DNA of 21,210 nt from Bacillota bacterium (GTDB lineage: Bacteria > Eremiobacterota > SpSt-956 > JAKJGF01). The translations under genes were made by a program, and so were the position numbers. The notes under the pieces were generated by a model, which saw nothing but the letters and a program-made list of their open reading frames with translations, made no database searches and was not told the origin of the DNA. This document shows, in pieces, positions 1 through 6,507 of the stretch. Location of the stretch: positions 1 through 21,210 of the forward strand of contig JAKPQU010000364.1 in NCBI GenBank assembly GCA_029555925.1. The letters are read 5' to 3'. Within the stretch, counting starts at the first letter, position 1, and the number at the start of each line of letters is the position of its first letter.

Positions 1-31
1 TAGTTTTTTATATAGAATTAAAAATTAAATA

Positions 32-146
32 AGGGCTAATTTATTGTCTGTAAAACAAATTAAATAAGGCAAATTATTTTTCTTCGTAAGAGCCTGTCAG
101 GCAGAAGCTGATAAATGGTTACTAATTTACCTGTTACGGTACTAAG
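32..146 (+). repeat. Left arm of long inverted repeat, containing F1
   Basis: Bases 32-125 are the exact reverse complement of 6027-6120 (94 of 94 by eye). Bases 125-146 continue the match to 5926-5947 (20 of 22) once the A2 insertion in the other arm is skipped. F1 spans about 79-146; its hairpin has the GCCTG-T-CAGGC core. Confidence 0.95.
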
Positions 147-747
147 GAATTATTGTATGTCCTTTATAAAGTTTCTTAAAGGTTTCTGCATCCGAACTGC
201 TTCCTACAATACTTCCGTAATGCATAGGAATTACATATTCAGGTTTTATTGTTTCTGCCGCTCTGACAGCCTCTTCTGCTGTCATTACATAGGTACCGCT
301 TACAGGAAGGAGGGCTATGTCAGCATGAATATCTTTCATTTCAGGTATAAAATCCGTATCACCTGCATGATAGACACTTTCATCGCCCACAGTTACAATA
401 AATCCAACTTTATTGGTAAATTTTTCATGAAATTTTTTACCAATATTATATGATGGAACTGCCTTTATATGAATAGACTCTACGGAAATTTCATCTCCAG
501 GTTTTACTGTTTTTATATGCCCTGAAAGTTTTGAAAGACAGCTATCAATAGTAACAATCACTGTACTCTCTTTCTGTATTTTTGCCACATCTTCAGGGGA
601 ACAGTGATCATAGTGCTCATGAGTAATAAGTATTATATCTGCTTTCTCGCTCTCTTTTATTTGAAAAGGATCAATATAAATTATTTTATCTCCTTCTATT
701 TTAAAACCTGCATGACCGAGCCATTTTATCTTTTTTAACAGAGACAT
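142..747 (-). CDS. Metallo-beta-lactamase-fold metal-dependent hydrolase (UlaG/UPF0173-like)
   Basis: A 201-residue single-domain protein with the metallo-beta-lactamase metal-binding set: the HEHYDH motif (H43, H45, D47, H48), a YHAGDTD motif (H127, D130, D132) and a late histidine in PMHYG (H176). The early GHAGF strand and compact length fit the UlaG/UPF0173 branch of general hydrolases, whose substrates are mostly unknown; the substrate here cannot be inferred. ATG at 747 is preferred because a G-rich ribosome-binding site (757-761) lies 9 bases upstream; an in-frame TTG at 756 would add three residues. The TAG stop lies inside repeat F1. It does not overlap the ParA pair upstream and is probably transcribed separately. 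Family confidence is high, specific reaction unknown. Confidence 0.9.
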   Translation of the reverse strand: MSLLKKIKWLGHAGFKIEGDKIIYIDPFQIKESEKADIILITHEHYDHCSPEDVAKIQKESTVIVTIDSCLSKLSGHIKTVKPGDEISVESIHIKAVPSYNIGKKFHEKFTNKVGFIVTVGDESVYHAGDTDFIPEMKDIHADIALLPVSGTYVMTAEEAVRAAETIKPEYVIPMHYGSIVGSSSDAETFKKLYKGHTIIP

Positions 748-845
748 ACTATACAACCCCCATCTATAAAATTCAATTATTTATCTGTATCTCCCCAATC
801 AATTGGGAAGGATTAGAACGACCACCATTCCTAAAGTGCCTATAC

Positions 846-900
846 ATAATTTTCATCTAAAGCTTTATTTTACGACATTAAAAATGAAAAATACTATACC
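846..900 (+). repeat. D1: family D palindromic repeat
   Basis: ATTTTCATCTAAAGCTTTA at the left and AAAATGAAAAATACTATACC at the right; the ends can pair (ATTTTCAT with ATGAAAAT). Three more copies lie in the window. A separate CCCAAT/ATTGGG hairpin lies at 794-807. Confidence 0.8.
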
Positions 901-938
901 TTTTAATTATTTAGAAGAAAAATCTATACAATTATTTA

Positions 939-1484
939 CTAATCATGATCTCTTATGCCATCTATAGACGTAACTTCCATTGATGAAAGGTCAAATCCCT
1001 CCATGGTTTTCCCAGACATAATTTCTGAGGCCATAAAGACTCTGTAAAGAGTACCGTTACCTTTTCTATCTTTATCATCTATATTAATTCTTGCTATATA
1101 TTTTTTTTCTATCAGATGGGCAATTGCTATTTTGGCTGTTCTGGTACATTTAAGGCTTGTACTTTCTATTATTCCTCCATAACCTATCTGACAGTAATTT
1201 TTTCCTTCACCGAAACTCAAACGATAGAGTTTATTATAAATAACTTCTTCATAAGGGGTAAGCTGAAGGGACAGCACATCACTCACTGTTTTCTCCAAAC
1301 GGTACGATTGTTCTGCAGAGGGGAAAACACTATTTTTCAGTTGTAATACAGGCTTCTCCGGTTTACTTACAGGGGGAGCAACATATTCTTCTGACTTTAC
1401 CTCTACCTGAATATCTTCTTTAGAAGGAAAGAAAACATCCATAACATCTGCAAGCCCTCTGCCAAGTTTTTTCTTCTCACTCAA
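939..1484 (-). CDS. Winged-helix DNA-binding protein with ParB-like N-terminal motif, partner of ParA
   Basis: This 181-residue protein starts with a basic segment containing KKKLGRGLADVM, closely resembling the N-terminal ParA-contacting peptide of chromosomal ParB (KxxLGRGLxxLl). There is no ParB nuclease-like domain. After a proline-rich linker (about 25-50), residues 70-150 look like a winged helix: a helix at YEEVIYNKLYRLSFG, a recognition-like TRTAKIAIAHLIEKKYI, then a beta wing. The start is TTG at 1484, preceded by GAGGTGAT, and overlaps the ParA stop by 8 bases, so translation is probably coupled. Inference: it is the DNA-binding or adaptor partner of ParA, with the N-terminal peptide stimulating the ATPase. 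A replication- or anchoring-related role is equally possible. Confidence 0.7.
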   Translation of the reverse strand: MSEKKKLGRGLADVMDVFFPSKEDIQVEVKSEEYVAPPVSKPEKPVLQLKNSVFPSAEQSYRLEKTVSDVLSLQLTPYEEVIYNKLYRLSFGEGKNYCQIGYGGIIESTSLKCTRTAKIAIAHLIEKKYIARINIDDKDRKGNGTLYRVFMASEIMSGKTMEGFDLSSMEVTSIDGIRDHD

Positions 1485-2229
1485 TGCTTATCACCTCTTT
1501 TGCAAGCGTCATATAATCTTCTGCACCCTGGGATTGAGGAGAATATTTTATTATAGGCACTCCATGACTTGTAGCTTCTCTGAGTTTAATATTCACACCT
1601 ATAACACTTTTAAAGGTTCTCTCTTTGAAATAATTTTTTATTTCTTCAAGAACTTCCCTAGCCAGATTAGTTCGTTTATCATGCATAGTAGCAAGAGCGT
1701 AATATGAAATATGATGATTTAATTTTTCTTCCAGTAATTTAAGGGTTTGAAGTAATTTTCCCACACCATGGAGAGCAAAGAAACTTGTTTCTATTGTTAT
1801 AAAAACCTCTTTGCTTGCTTTAAGGGCATTAAAAGTTAAAAGGCCAAGACTTGGCGGACAATCTATTATAATATAATCGTAAGCTCTATTCATTTTCTTT
1901 ATGCTTGTAGAAAGTTCATTTTCTCTGCCTATTACACCGGCAAGTTCTAGCTCTGCAGCGCTGAGTACTATATCAGACGGAGCAAGATCGAAATTCTCAG
2001 AAATATTTATTATTATATCTTCTAAAGCTACATGCCCCGTAAGGACATCATAAATAGTAGTTTCCAGTTTTGGTGTTTCTATGTTAAGACCCACCGAGGC
2101 ATGAGCCTGTGGATCTAAATCTACAAGTAATACCTCCTTACCTGCTTCTGCAAGACAGGCAGATAGATTTATCGCTGTAGTTGTTTTGGCACAGCCGCCT
2201 TTCTGGTTTGCAATAGAAATAATCCTCAT
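1477..2229 (-). CDS. parA: ParA/Soj-family partition ATPase
   Basis: A 250-residue ParA/MinD-superfamily ATPase of the short Soj type, without an N-terminal DNA-binding extension. The deviant Walker A is KGGCAKTT (signature K10, catalytic K15), switch I is DLDPQAHAS, and Walker B is IIIDCPPSLG. Proteins of this family form ATP-dependent dimers on DNA and move chromosomes, plasmids or protein clusters when stimulated by a partner. The ATG at 2229 follows an AGAGAG ribosome-binding site. It is cotranscribed with, and overlaps by 8 bases, the winged-helix partner gene. No ParB and no obvious parS site (the GTTTCACGTGAAAC type) was seen nearby, so this is more likely an accessory or orphan system than the main chromosome locus. 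Confidence 0.92.
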   Translation of the reverse strand: MRIISIANQKGGCAKTTTAINLSACLAEAGKEVLLVDLDPQAHASVGLNIETPKLETTIYDVLTGHVALEDIIINISENFDLAPSDIVLSAAELELAGVIGRENELSTSIKKMNRAYDYIIIDCPPSLGLLTFNALKASKEVFITIETSFFALHGVGKLLQTLKLLEEKLNHHISYYALATMHDKRTNLAREVLEEIKNYFKERTFKSVIGVNIKLREATSHGVPIIKYSPQSQGAEDYMTLAKEVISIE

Positions 2230-2272
2230 AAATTCAGCTCTCTTTATATTTATTTGATGTGTTTATATAAAA

Positions 2273-2448
2273 TTTATATGAAAACGATGAAGTCTTATGC
2301 TTCCTGTTTGTTACTGAGGTGAGCATAAATAATACATATATGCTCTCGTGACGCGTGACGCGTGACGGGAGGAAAACTTTTATTATATGTTTATGCTCTG
2401 GTCAGTAATTTTCATACCTGCTTGTAACCGCTCCGGTCATGTCTGTTA
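2273..2448 (+). repeat. A1: family A hairpin repeat, split by nested element B1
   Basis: Starts TTATATGAAAACGATGAAG and ends CCGCTCCGGTCATGTCTGTT, as other A copies do, but is split at 2314-2405 by B1. Removing B1 and one TA restores a sequence matching A4 at the junction (GTTTGTTAATTTTCAT). Confidence 0.9.
2314..2405 (+). mobile_element. B1: MITE-like element with TA flanks, nested in A1
   Basis: A 92-bp element starting CTGAGGTGAGCATAAATAAT and ending TTATGCTCTGGTCAG, flanked by TA on both sides (2312-2313 and 2406-2407). The ends are imperfect inverted repeats. The centre is three heptamers (2347-2367) built on CGTGACG. TA duplication suits a non-autonomous element moved by a Tc1/mariner-IS630-like transposase; none is encoded here. 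Confidence 0.82.
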
Positions 2449-2552
2449 TTATAATTTCTTTTCTACGAAAATATTAAAAATCCTCCATTTCTATCATAGA
2501 GGCCATAATTCTATTTATAGTGTATTTCATAACTTATTAGAATTTAAGTCGT

Positions 2553-2623
2553 CGTGACGCGTAACGTGTGATGCGTGACGGGTTTAATCTCTGCGCATCA
2601 CACATTACGCTTTACACATTACG
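2553..2623. repeat. Heptanucleotide array pair forming a hairpin
   Basis: Two inverted period-7 arrays: 2553-2580 (units such as CGTGACG and CGTAACG) and 2594-2623 (units such as CGCATCA and CACATTA). Bases 2560-2575 pair with 2594-2609 at 15 of 16 positions. The rest of the 2449-2861 gap holds an AAGAGT/ACTCTT hairpin near 2777-2801 and nothing else that I recognise. Confidence 0.85.
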
Positions 2624-2861
2624 AGGTCATTATTTATGGATAGTTATGAAACTAACTATAACCAGTTTTAGCCTCTTTCTTTTTTCAAATAAACGTGGTA
2701 AAATCTTTTTATAAGATCGTCAAACGTCCGGGACAGTCATAAGAAAACAGTTGTAATGAGGAATGAATTTCCTGAAGAGTGAAAGAGGAAAACTACTCTT
2801 TAGTAAATAAAACTTTAAAAATCTATTACTATTCACTATGCGAACAGGAGATGTAAAAAAC

Positions 2862-4031
2862 ATGAAATTTAGCAAAACCTTACTTAATCCATTCGATTAT
2901 ATAAATCCGGAAAAAATAAAAAACAGGGTAAATACAATTAAAGATCGCCATCCTGAATGGGAAAAAGAGGATATATGCAAAGAACTTGTAAGACGAAAAG
3001 CCCGTTTATGCGGAACTACAGGAGCTATTTCAGCTCTTCCCTCATCTCTGCCCGGCATAGGTACTTTTATGACACTGGCAGGAGGAACAGCAGTAGATAT
3101 AACTACTATGGTATATTTCCTCTCAGAACTCACTATGGAAATAGCCACAGTTTATAACAGAGAGCCTTCCACAGAGGCCACCACAAAAGAAGCTTTCTGG
3201 GTACTTTCATCCTGTTTCGGAGTTGAAGCTGCTACAGTAGGTATATCGAAAGTAGCAATAATAAATGGTTCTAAAAAAGCTCTTTCTGTAATTATAGACA
3301 AACTTCTCGGCATAATAGGAGGCTGGCTTACAAAGGGTATACTGTTAAGAATGATACCTCTCATTGGTTCTATTGTTAATGCTTCCATAAATATGTCTGC
3401 CTGTAAACAGGTAGGTAAAGAAAGTGTACTCTGGTATAAAACCAATCCGGAACAGGACAGTATGTGGAATGCAGGTAAAGAGAAAAAAGAGGATTACTGG
3501 GAAAATGAAGGAATGGATGAAAATCCCAGGGATTTATCGGATGAAAATATCGTCCTGGAGCCAATGAATGAAGAAAAATCGGGGAAAGAAGAAAAAACTG
3601 CAAAAGAGCCGGAAGTAATACCACCTGAAGAAGATGAAACAGAAGATATACATCACATTGAAGACATTATAGAGATACCGGAAAAAGACGTAATAATTGA
3701 AGATATTACTGTGGAAGAACAGAAAGAAGAAATATCTAAAACTCCCGGAGAAACTGAAGAAATATCTAAAACTCCCAGAGAAAAAGAAGAAACATCTAAA
3801 ACTCCCGGAGAAACTAAAGAAATATCTAAAACTCCCAGAGAAAAAGAAGAAACATCTAAAACTCCCGGAGAAACTGAAGAAGGTTCCGATAAAGATATAG
3901 AGGAAGAAGAAGGATTTGTAACAGATGAAGAAATCAACGCATATATAGGGAAAAAAGTAGAAGAAATAAAAAAAGATAAAGAGGAACGTCTGAAAACCTT
4001 CAAGAAGAAAAAAAAGAAAGAAATTATTTAG
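2862..4031 (+). CDS. EcsC-like protein with acidic tandem-repeat tail
   Basis: Residues 20-200 resemble the EcsC family: charged helices, then the glycine/proline-rich amphipathic block with LPSSLPGIGTFM and AVDITTMVYFLSEL, then a second hydrophobic hairpin with IPLIGSIVNASINM. EcsC proteins are poorly understood; some are linked to ABC transport or secretion. From residue 200 the protein is strongly acidic and low-complexity, with five 10-residue repeats (about 291-340) alternating between ISKTPGETEE-like and TSKTPREKEE-like units, and it ends in a lysine run. The tail is probably disordered. ATG 2862 is chosen because AGGAG lies at 2846-2850; an upstream in-frame ATG at 2838 would add eight residues. 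No clear signal peptide; probably membrane-associated. It is divergent from parA. Confidence 0.75.
   Translation: MKFSKTLLNPFDYINPEKIKNRVNTIKDRHPEWEKEDICKELVRRKARLCGTTGAISALPSSLPGIGTFMTLAGGTAVDITTMVYFLSELTMEIATVYNREPSTEATTKEAFWVLSSCFGVEAATVGISKVAIINGSKKALSVIIDKLLGIIGGWLTKGILLRMIPLIGSIVNASINMSACKQVGKESVLWYKTNPEQDSMWNAGKEKKEDYWENEGMDENPRDLSDENIVLEPMNEEKSGKEEKTAKEPEVIPPEEDETEDIHHIEDIIEIPEKDVIIEDITVEEQKEEISKTPGETEEISKTPREKEETSKTPGETKEISKTPREKEETSKTPGETEEGSDKDIEEEEGFVTDEEINAYIGKKVEEIKKDKEERLKTFKKKKKKEII
3732..3881 (+). repeat. Five tandem 30-bp repeats inside the EcsC-like gene
   Basis: Each unit encodes an SKTP-containing decapeptide. Units 1, 3 and 5 carry SKTPGET and units 2 and 4 SKTPREK, so the real unit of expansion may be 60 bp. 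The 30-bp period keeps the frame, so copy number can change without breaking the gene. Confidence 0.9.
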
Positions 4032-4044
4032 AGATTTGTCTCAA

Positions 4045-4104
4045 GATAAAGTTTTATCTAAAGCTTTATTTTACAGTATTAAAGATGAAAATTCCTATAC
4101 CTTT
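4045..4104 (+). repeat. D2: family D repeat, abutting B2
   Basis: Shares TAAAGCTTTATTTTAC and GATGAAAATTCCTATACC with other copies. It ends directly at the TA flank of element B2, and D1 continues in a similar AT-rich flank, so B2 may have landed at the edge of a longer D unit. Confidence 0.8.
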
Positions 4105-4105
4105 A

Positions 4106-4199
4106 CTGAGGTAAGCATAAATAATACATATATGCTCTCGTGACGCGTAACGCGTTACGCGTGAGGAAAACCTTTATTAAATGCTTATGCTCAGGTCAG
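4106..4199 (+). mobile_element. B2: MITE-like element with TA flanks
   Basis: 94 bp, starting CTGAGGTAAGCATAAATAAT and ending CTTATGCTCAGGTCAG, flanked by TA (4104-4105 and 4200-4201). Its central array has four heptamers (4139-4166), one more than B1. Confidence 0.82.
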
Positions 4200-4225
4200 T
4201 AATTTATTTAAATAAAATGAATCTT

Positions 4226-4276
4226 TATAATTTTTATCTAAAATTTTATTTTACGGTATCAAAAATGAAAATTCCT
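4226..4276 (+). repeat. D3: family D repeat upstream of the membrane-protein gene
   Basis: TTTTATCTAAAATTTTATTT followed by TACGGTATC and AAAATGAAAATTCCTATA. The central palindrome has drifted from TAAAGCTTTA to TAAAATTTTA, which remains a palindrome. Confidence 0.75.
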
Positions 4277-4297
4277 ATATGACCGGTTATAATATTT

Positions 4298-4711
4298 ATG
4301 AATCTCTTAAAATTATCTTTAAGCGGAATATTCTGTATCACCTTTATTCTTATAGCTCTTTATGTAGCAAGCGCAGAAGTTTTATATTACTGGAAGAACA
4401 GACAGAATGCAAAAGAACATTTTACATCCCTAAAAAAAGTAAGGCTTCGTTTTTTTACCTGTATTTTAATGACAGGTGTAATGATAATGATCTTTACAGG
4501 TGTTAATTTCATAAAATTCAAGTCACCTCAAGGATTTCTAATTTTCTGGGGATTATGTATATTGCTGGTATTTTTCCTTTTTCTACTGCCTGTAATAGAT
4601 ATGTTAGAAACAGGTCGTATCTATATTGAAAGAAAAAAATCTATTATTAAAGATATAGAAACAGGGAAAGAGGAAAATCCATATAAAAAGAAAAAGCATT
4701 ATCTAAATTAA
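4298..4711 (+). CDS. Small membrane protein with three predicted helices
   Basis: A 137-residue protein with three hydrophobic segments at about residues 7-29, 51-70 and 78-101, and a basic cytoplasmic-like C-terminal tail ending in a KKKK stretch. I recognise no family. ATG 4298 follows a sequence with no strong ribosome-binding site, and repeat D3 ends about 20 bases upstream. It is convergent with the histidine kinase gene 28 bases downstream. Codon content and length support a real gene, but function is unknown. Confidence 0.7.
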   Translation: MNLLKLSLSGIFCITFILIALYVASAEVLYYWKNRQNAKEHFTSLKKVRLRFFTCILMTGVMIMIFTGVNFIKFKSPQGFLIFWGLCILLVFFLFLLPVIDMLETGRIYIERKKSIIKDIETGKEENPYKKKKHYLN

Positions 4712-4739
4712 AAAATCTTTTAATAAAATCACTCTATCC

Positions 4740-5429
4740 TTATACCAAAGGTAATGTTATTGTAAAGCAGGTTCCTTTATTTTCATCGCTCTTTACCTTT
4801 ATAGAACCTCTGTGGCATTTTATTATTTTTGCTGCCAGTGTAAGTCCAAGTCCTGTACCGCTGTCTTCGGGCCGGTACGAAACCTTATAAAATTTATTAA
4901 ATATCAACGGAACTTCTTCAGATGGTATACCTTTGCCGTTATCTTTAATTTCTATTATAAATTTTCTGGCAGTAAAACTAATAGTTATTTCTATTTTTCC
5001 GTTACTGGATAAAATCTGGAAGGTATCTTTAAGGATTTCTTCCAGCGCTACTGTCATTTTTTCAGGATCTAACATTACAGAAGTTACAGGTTCACAGAAA
5101 TTAAATTGCAAAGAAATAGATTTTTCCTCTGACTGAGATTGAAATTTTTTCAAAACCTCTTTTATGAACTGTACCGGCTCAACGTAAATCTTCTTGATAA
5201 AAAATTTATTTCTGTCAAGTTTTGATATGTAACTTAATTTATCAATCATACTTGAAAGTTTGCAGCTTTCATTATATATTATCCTGATAAAATCTTTTTT
5301 ACTTTCTTCATCCATGTCTTCATCTTCAATGATAACCTGGCTGAAACCCTTAATAAGGGTAACAGGTGTTCTCAGTTCATGAGTAACATGGGAGATAAAT
5401 TCATTGTCAAATGTTTCTTTTTTAGTCAT
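4740..5429 (-). CDS. Sensorless histidine kinase (HisKA + HATPase_c)
   Basis: A 229-residue soluble histidine kinase consisting only of the catalytic core. The dimerisation/phosphoacceptor helix has HELRTP with H17; the ATPase domain has G1 KDNGKGIP (D163) and G2 GTGLGL (191-196). The N-box is atypical: LEEILKDTFQ places Asp (D135) where the Mg-binding Asn is usual. No membrane or PAS segment precedes it, so input must come from a partner protein. ATG 5429 is the only in-frame start after an upstream TAG. It is 68 bases downstream of a receiver gene on the same strand, and the two probably form an operon and may be cognate. Kinase activity is likely but reduced activity cannot be excluded. 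Confidence 0.88.
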   Translation of the reverse strand: MTKKETFDNEFISHVTHELRTPVTLIKGFSQVIIEDEDMDEESKKDFIRIIYNESCKLSSMIDKLSYISKLDRNKFFIKKIYVEPVQFIKEVLKKFQSQSEEKSISLQFNFCEPVTSVMLDPEKMTVALEEILKDTFQILSSNGKIEITISFTARKFIIEIKDNGKGIPSEEVPLIFNKFYKVSYRPEDSGTGLGLTLAAKIIKCHRGSIKVKSDENKGTCFTITLPLV

Positions 5430-5486
5430 TTCTCTAAAATGTCCAAATCTTTTCCCACATACCTATAAGTCATTTATCTATAAAGC

Positions 5487-5507
5487 CTCTTCACCCTTCA
5501 CTCTTCA
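5487..5507 (-). repeat. Heptanucleotide array over the receiver gene's stop codon
   Basis: Three units (CTCTTCA, CCCTTCA, then CTCTTCA) read on the coding strand as TGAAGAG or TGAAGGG. The TGA of the middle unit is the actual stop codon at 5498-5500. Confidence 0.88.
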
Positions 5508-5872
5508 CCTTCTATAAAATGCCTGACTGTATCCAGAAATACATTTCTGTCAAAAGGTTTCTCAATATAAGCCGAAGCTCCTGCATCTATAATCTTCTCT
5601 ATTTCCTTTGTATATCCCCTTGCTGTTGTAACTATAACAGGAACCTCCGTCATAGTAATAGATTTAAATGCTTCAAGAAACTTGAAGCCATCCATGACAG
5701 GCATCATCAAATCCAGTACTATGAGAGAAGGATTGAAGTCTTTAACAAGTTTCAGGCCATCCTGTCCGTTCTTTGCTGTCATAACTTCATATTTTTCTTT
5801 TTTCAAAACATAGGTCATAAGTTTTATTATATTCAAATCATCGTCTATGACCAGTATTTTTTTGCCTTCCAA
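5498..5872 (-). CDS. Single-domain response regulator (receiver only)
   Basis: A 124-residue CheY-like receiver with every conserved residue: the acidic pocket DDD at 10-12, phosphoacceptor D54 in VLDLMMPVMDG, T82/T83, and K105 in IEKPF. There is no output domain, so it probably acts by protein contact or as a phosphotransfer intermediate. The start is TTG at 5872, with AGGAG 8 bases upstream. The last three residues and the TGA stop are encoded in a heptanucleotide repeat array (5487-5507). The downstream kinase is its likely partner. The promoter region upstream contains repeats F2 and A2. Confidence 0.92.
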   Translation of the reverse strand: MEGKKILVIDDDLNIIKLMTYVLKKEKYEVMTAKNGQDGLKLVKDFNPSLIVLDLMMPVMDGFKFLEAFKSITMTEVPVIVTTARGYTKEIEKIIDAGASAYIEKPFDRNVFLDTVRHFIEGEE

Positions 5873-5925
5873 ATTATGTTCTCCTCAGCCTTCAGATTTT
5901 GAGAGCGTACGATATTTTACGCAAA

Positions 5926-6120
5926 CTTAGTACCGCTACAGGTAAATTTATATGAAAATGATGAAGTTTGCACCTTCACTGGATGTTGATTTTCATATCT
6001 GGTTGTGACCGCTCCGGTCATGTCTGTTAGTAACCATTTATCAGCTTCTGCCTGACAGGCTCTTACGAAGAAAAATAATTTGCCTTATTTAATTTGTTTT
6101 ACAGACAATAAATTAGCCCT
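5926..6120 (-). repeat. Right arm of long inverted repeat (F2), interrupted by A2
   Basis: This is the reverse complement of 32-146 but split by about 80 bp of family A DNA (A2, 5948-6029). The interruption lies at a TTA present once in the left arm. The A2 insertion duplicated about TTA or TA, with one extra T at the left junction. Confidence 0.93.
5948..6029 (+). repeat. A2: family A hairpin repeat inserted in the inverted-repeat arm
   Basis: About 80 bp: TATGAAAATGATGAAG ... GATTTTCATATCTGG, then the TGACCG-CTC-CGGTCA hairpin and TGTCTGTTA. It is bounded by sequences that are contiguous in the left inverted-repeat arm (near 124-126). Confidence 0.9.
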
Positions 6121-6156
6121 ATAAAAAACTAATACTATTTAGCTTTAGATATAGTA

Positions 6157-6306
6157 GTCTGCCTGCCTGGTGTTCCGGAGAAAAAAATATCACGGCAGCA
6201 CAGGTATATTTTATTGAATTATAATGTAAAGTAGCATGATATAAGCTGTAACTGTTATAAACGTTGCAGTTTAGATTTTTTTCGGAGGAGCATCAGGCAG
6301 GCAGAC
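6157..6306. mobile_element. E: 150-bp MITE-like element
   Basis: Starts GTCTGCCTGCCTGGTG and ends CATCAGGCAGGCAGAC, giving terminal inverted repeats of about 30 bases with few mismatches. No open reading frame lies inside. This is the only copy in the window. Confidence 0.7.
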
Positions 6307-6351
6307 AATATTTACCTATTATTCAAATTGTTCAGTTTAATTAAAGCAATT

Positions 6352-6433
6352 TTATATGAGAATGATGAAGTCTTATGCTTCACTGTCTGATAATTCTCAT
6401 ATTTAGTTGTGACCGCTCCGGTCATGTCTGTTG
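6352..6433 (+). repeat. A3: family A hairpin repeat
   Basis: TATGAGAATGATGAAG on the left and AATTCTCATATTTAG on the right, then TGACCG-CTC-CGGTCA. Both arms differ from A2 by complementary changes (A to G on the left, T to C on the right). Confidence 0.9.
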
Positions 6434-6436
6434 GTA

Positions 6437-6507
6437 TAATTTTTCTTCTTCAGAGCCCGCCAGGCAGAAGCTTTTTACGGATACCCTTTTACCTGTTACG
6501 GTACTCA
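6437..6507 (-). repeat. F3: family F 3'-end hairpin repeat
   Basis: On the minus strand it begins at the IPT/TIG gene's stop (TGAGTACCGTAACAGGTAAA) and contains the hairpin CTTCTGCCTGGCGGGCTCTG-AAG. On the plus strand the hairpin is followed by CTTTTT, so it could also terminate plus-strand transcription. Confidence 0.85.

Noticed and set aside
2553..2623. Possible CRISPR array from repeated CGTGACG-like units
   Set aside because: Units are 7 bp with no spacers and no cas genes nearby; these are tandem heptamers.
3653..4003. Long open frame antisense to the EcsC-like tail
   Set aside because: Its Ser-rich repeats are the mirror of the coding repeat; the plus-strand frame has the start, ribosome-binding site and domain.
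4279..4506. Alternative frame overlapping the small membrane protein
   Set aside because: It ends early and lacks coherent hydrophobic segments; the overlapping 137-residue frame is more plausible.
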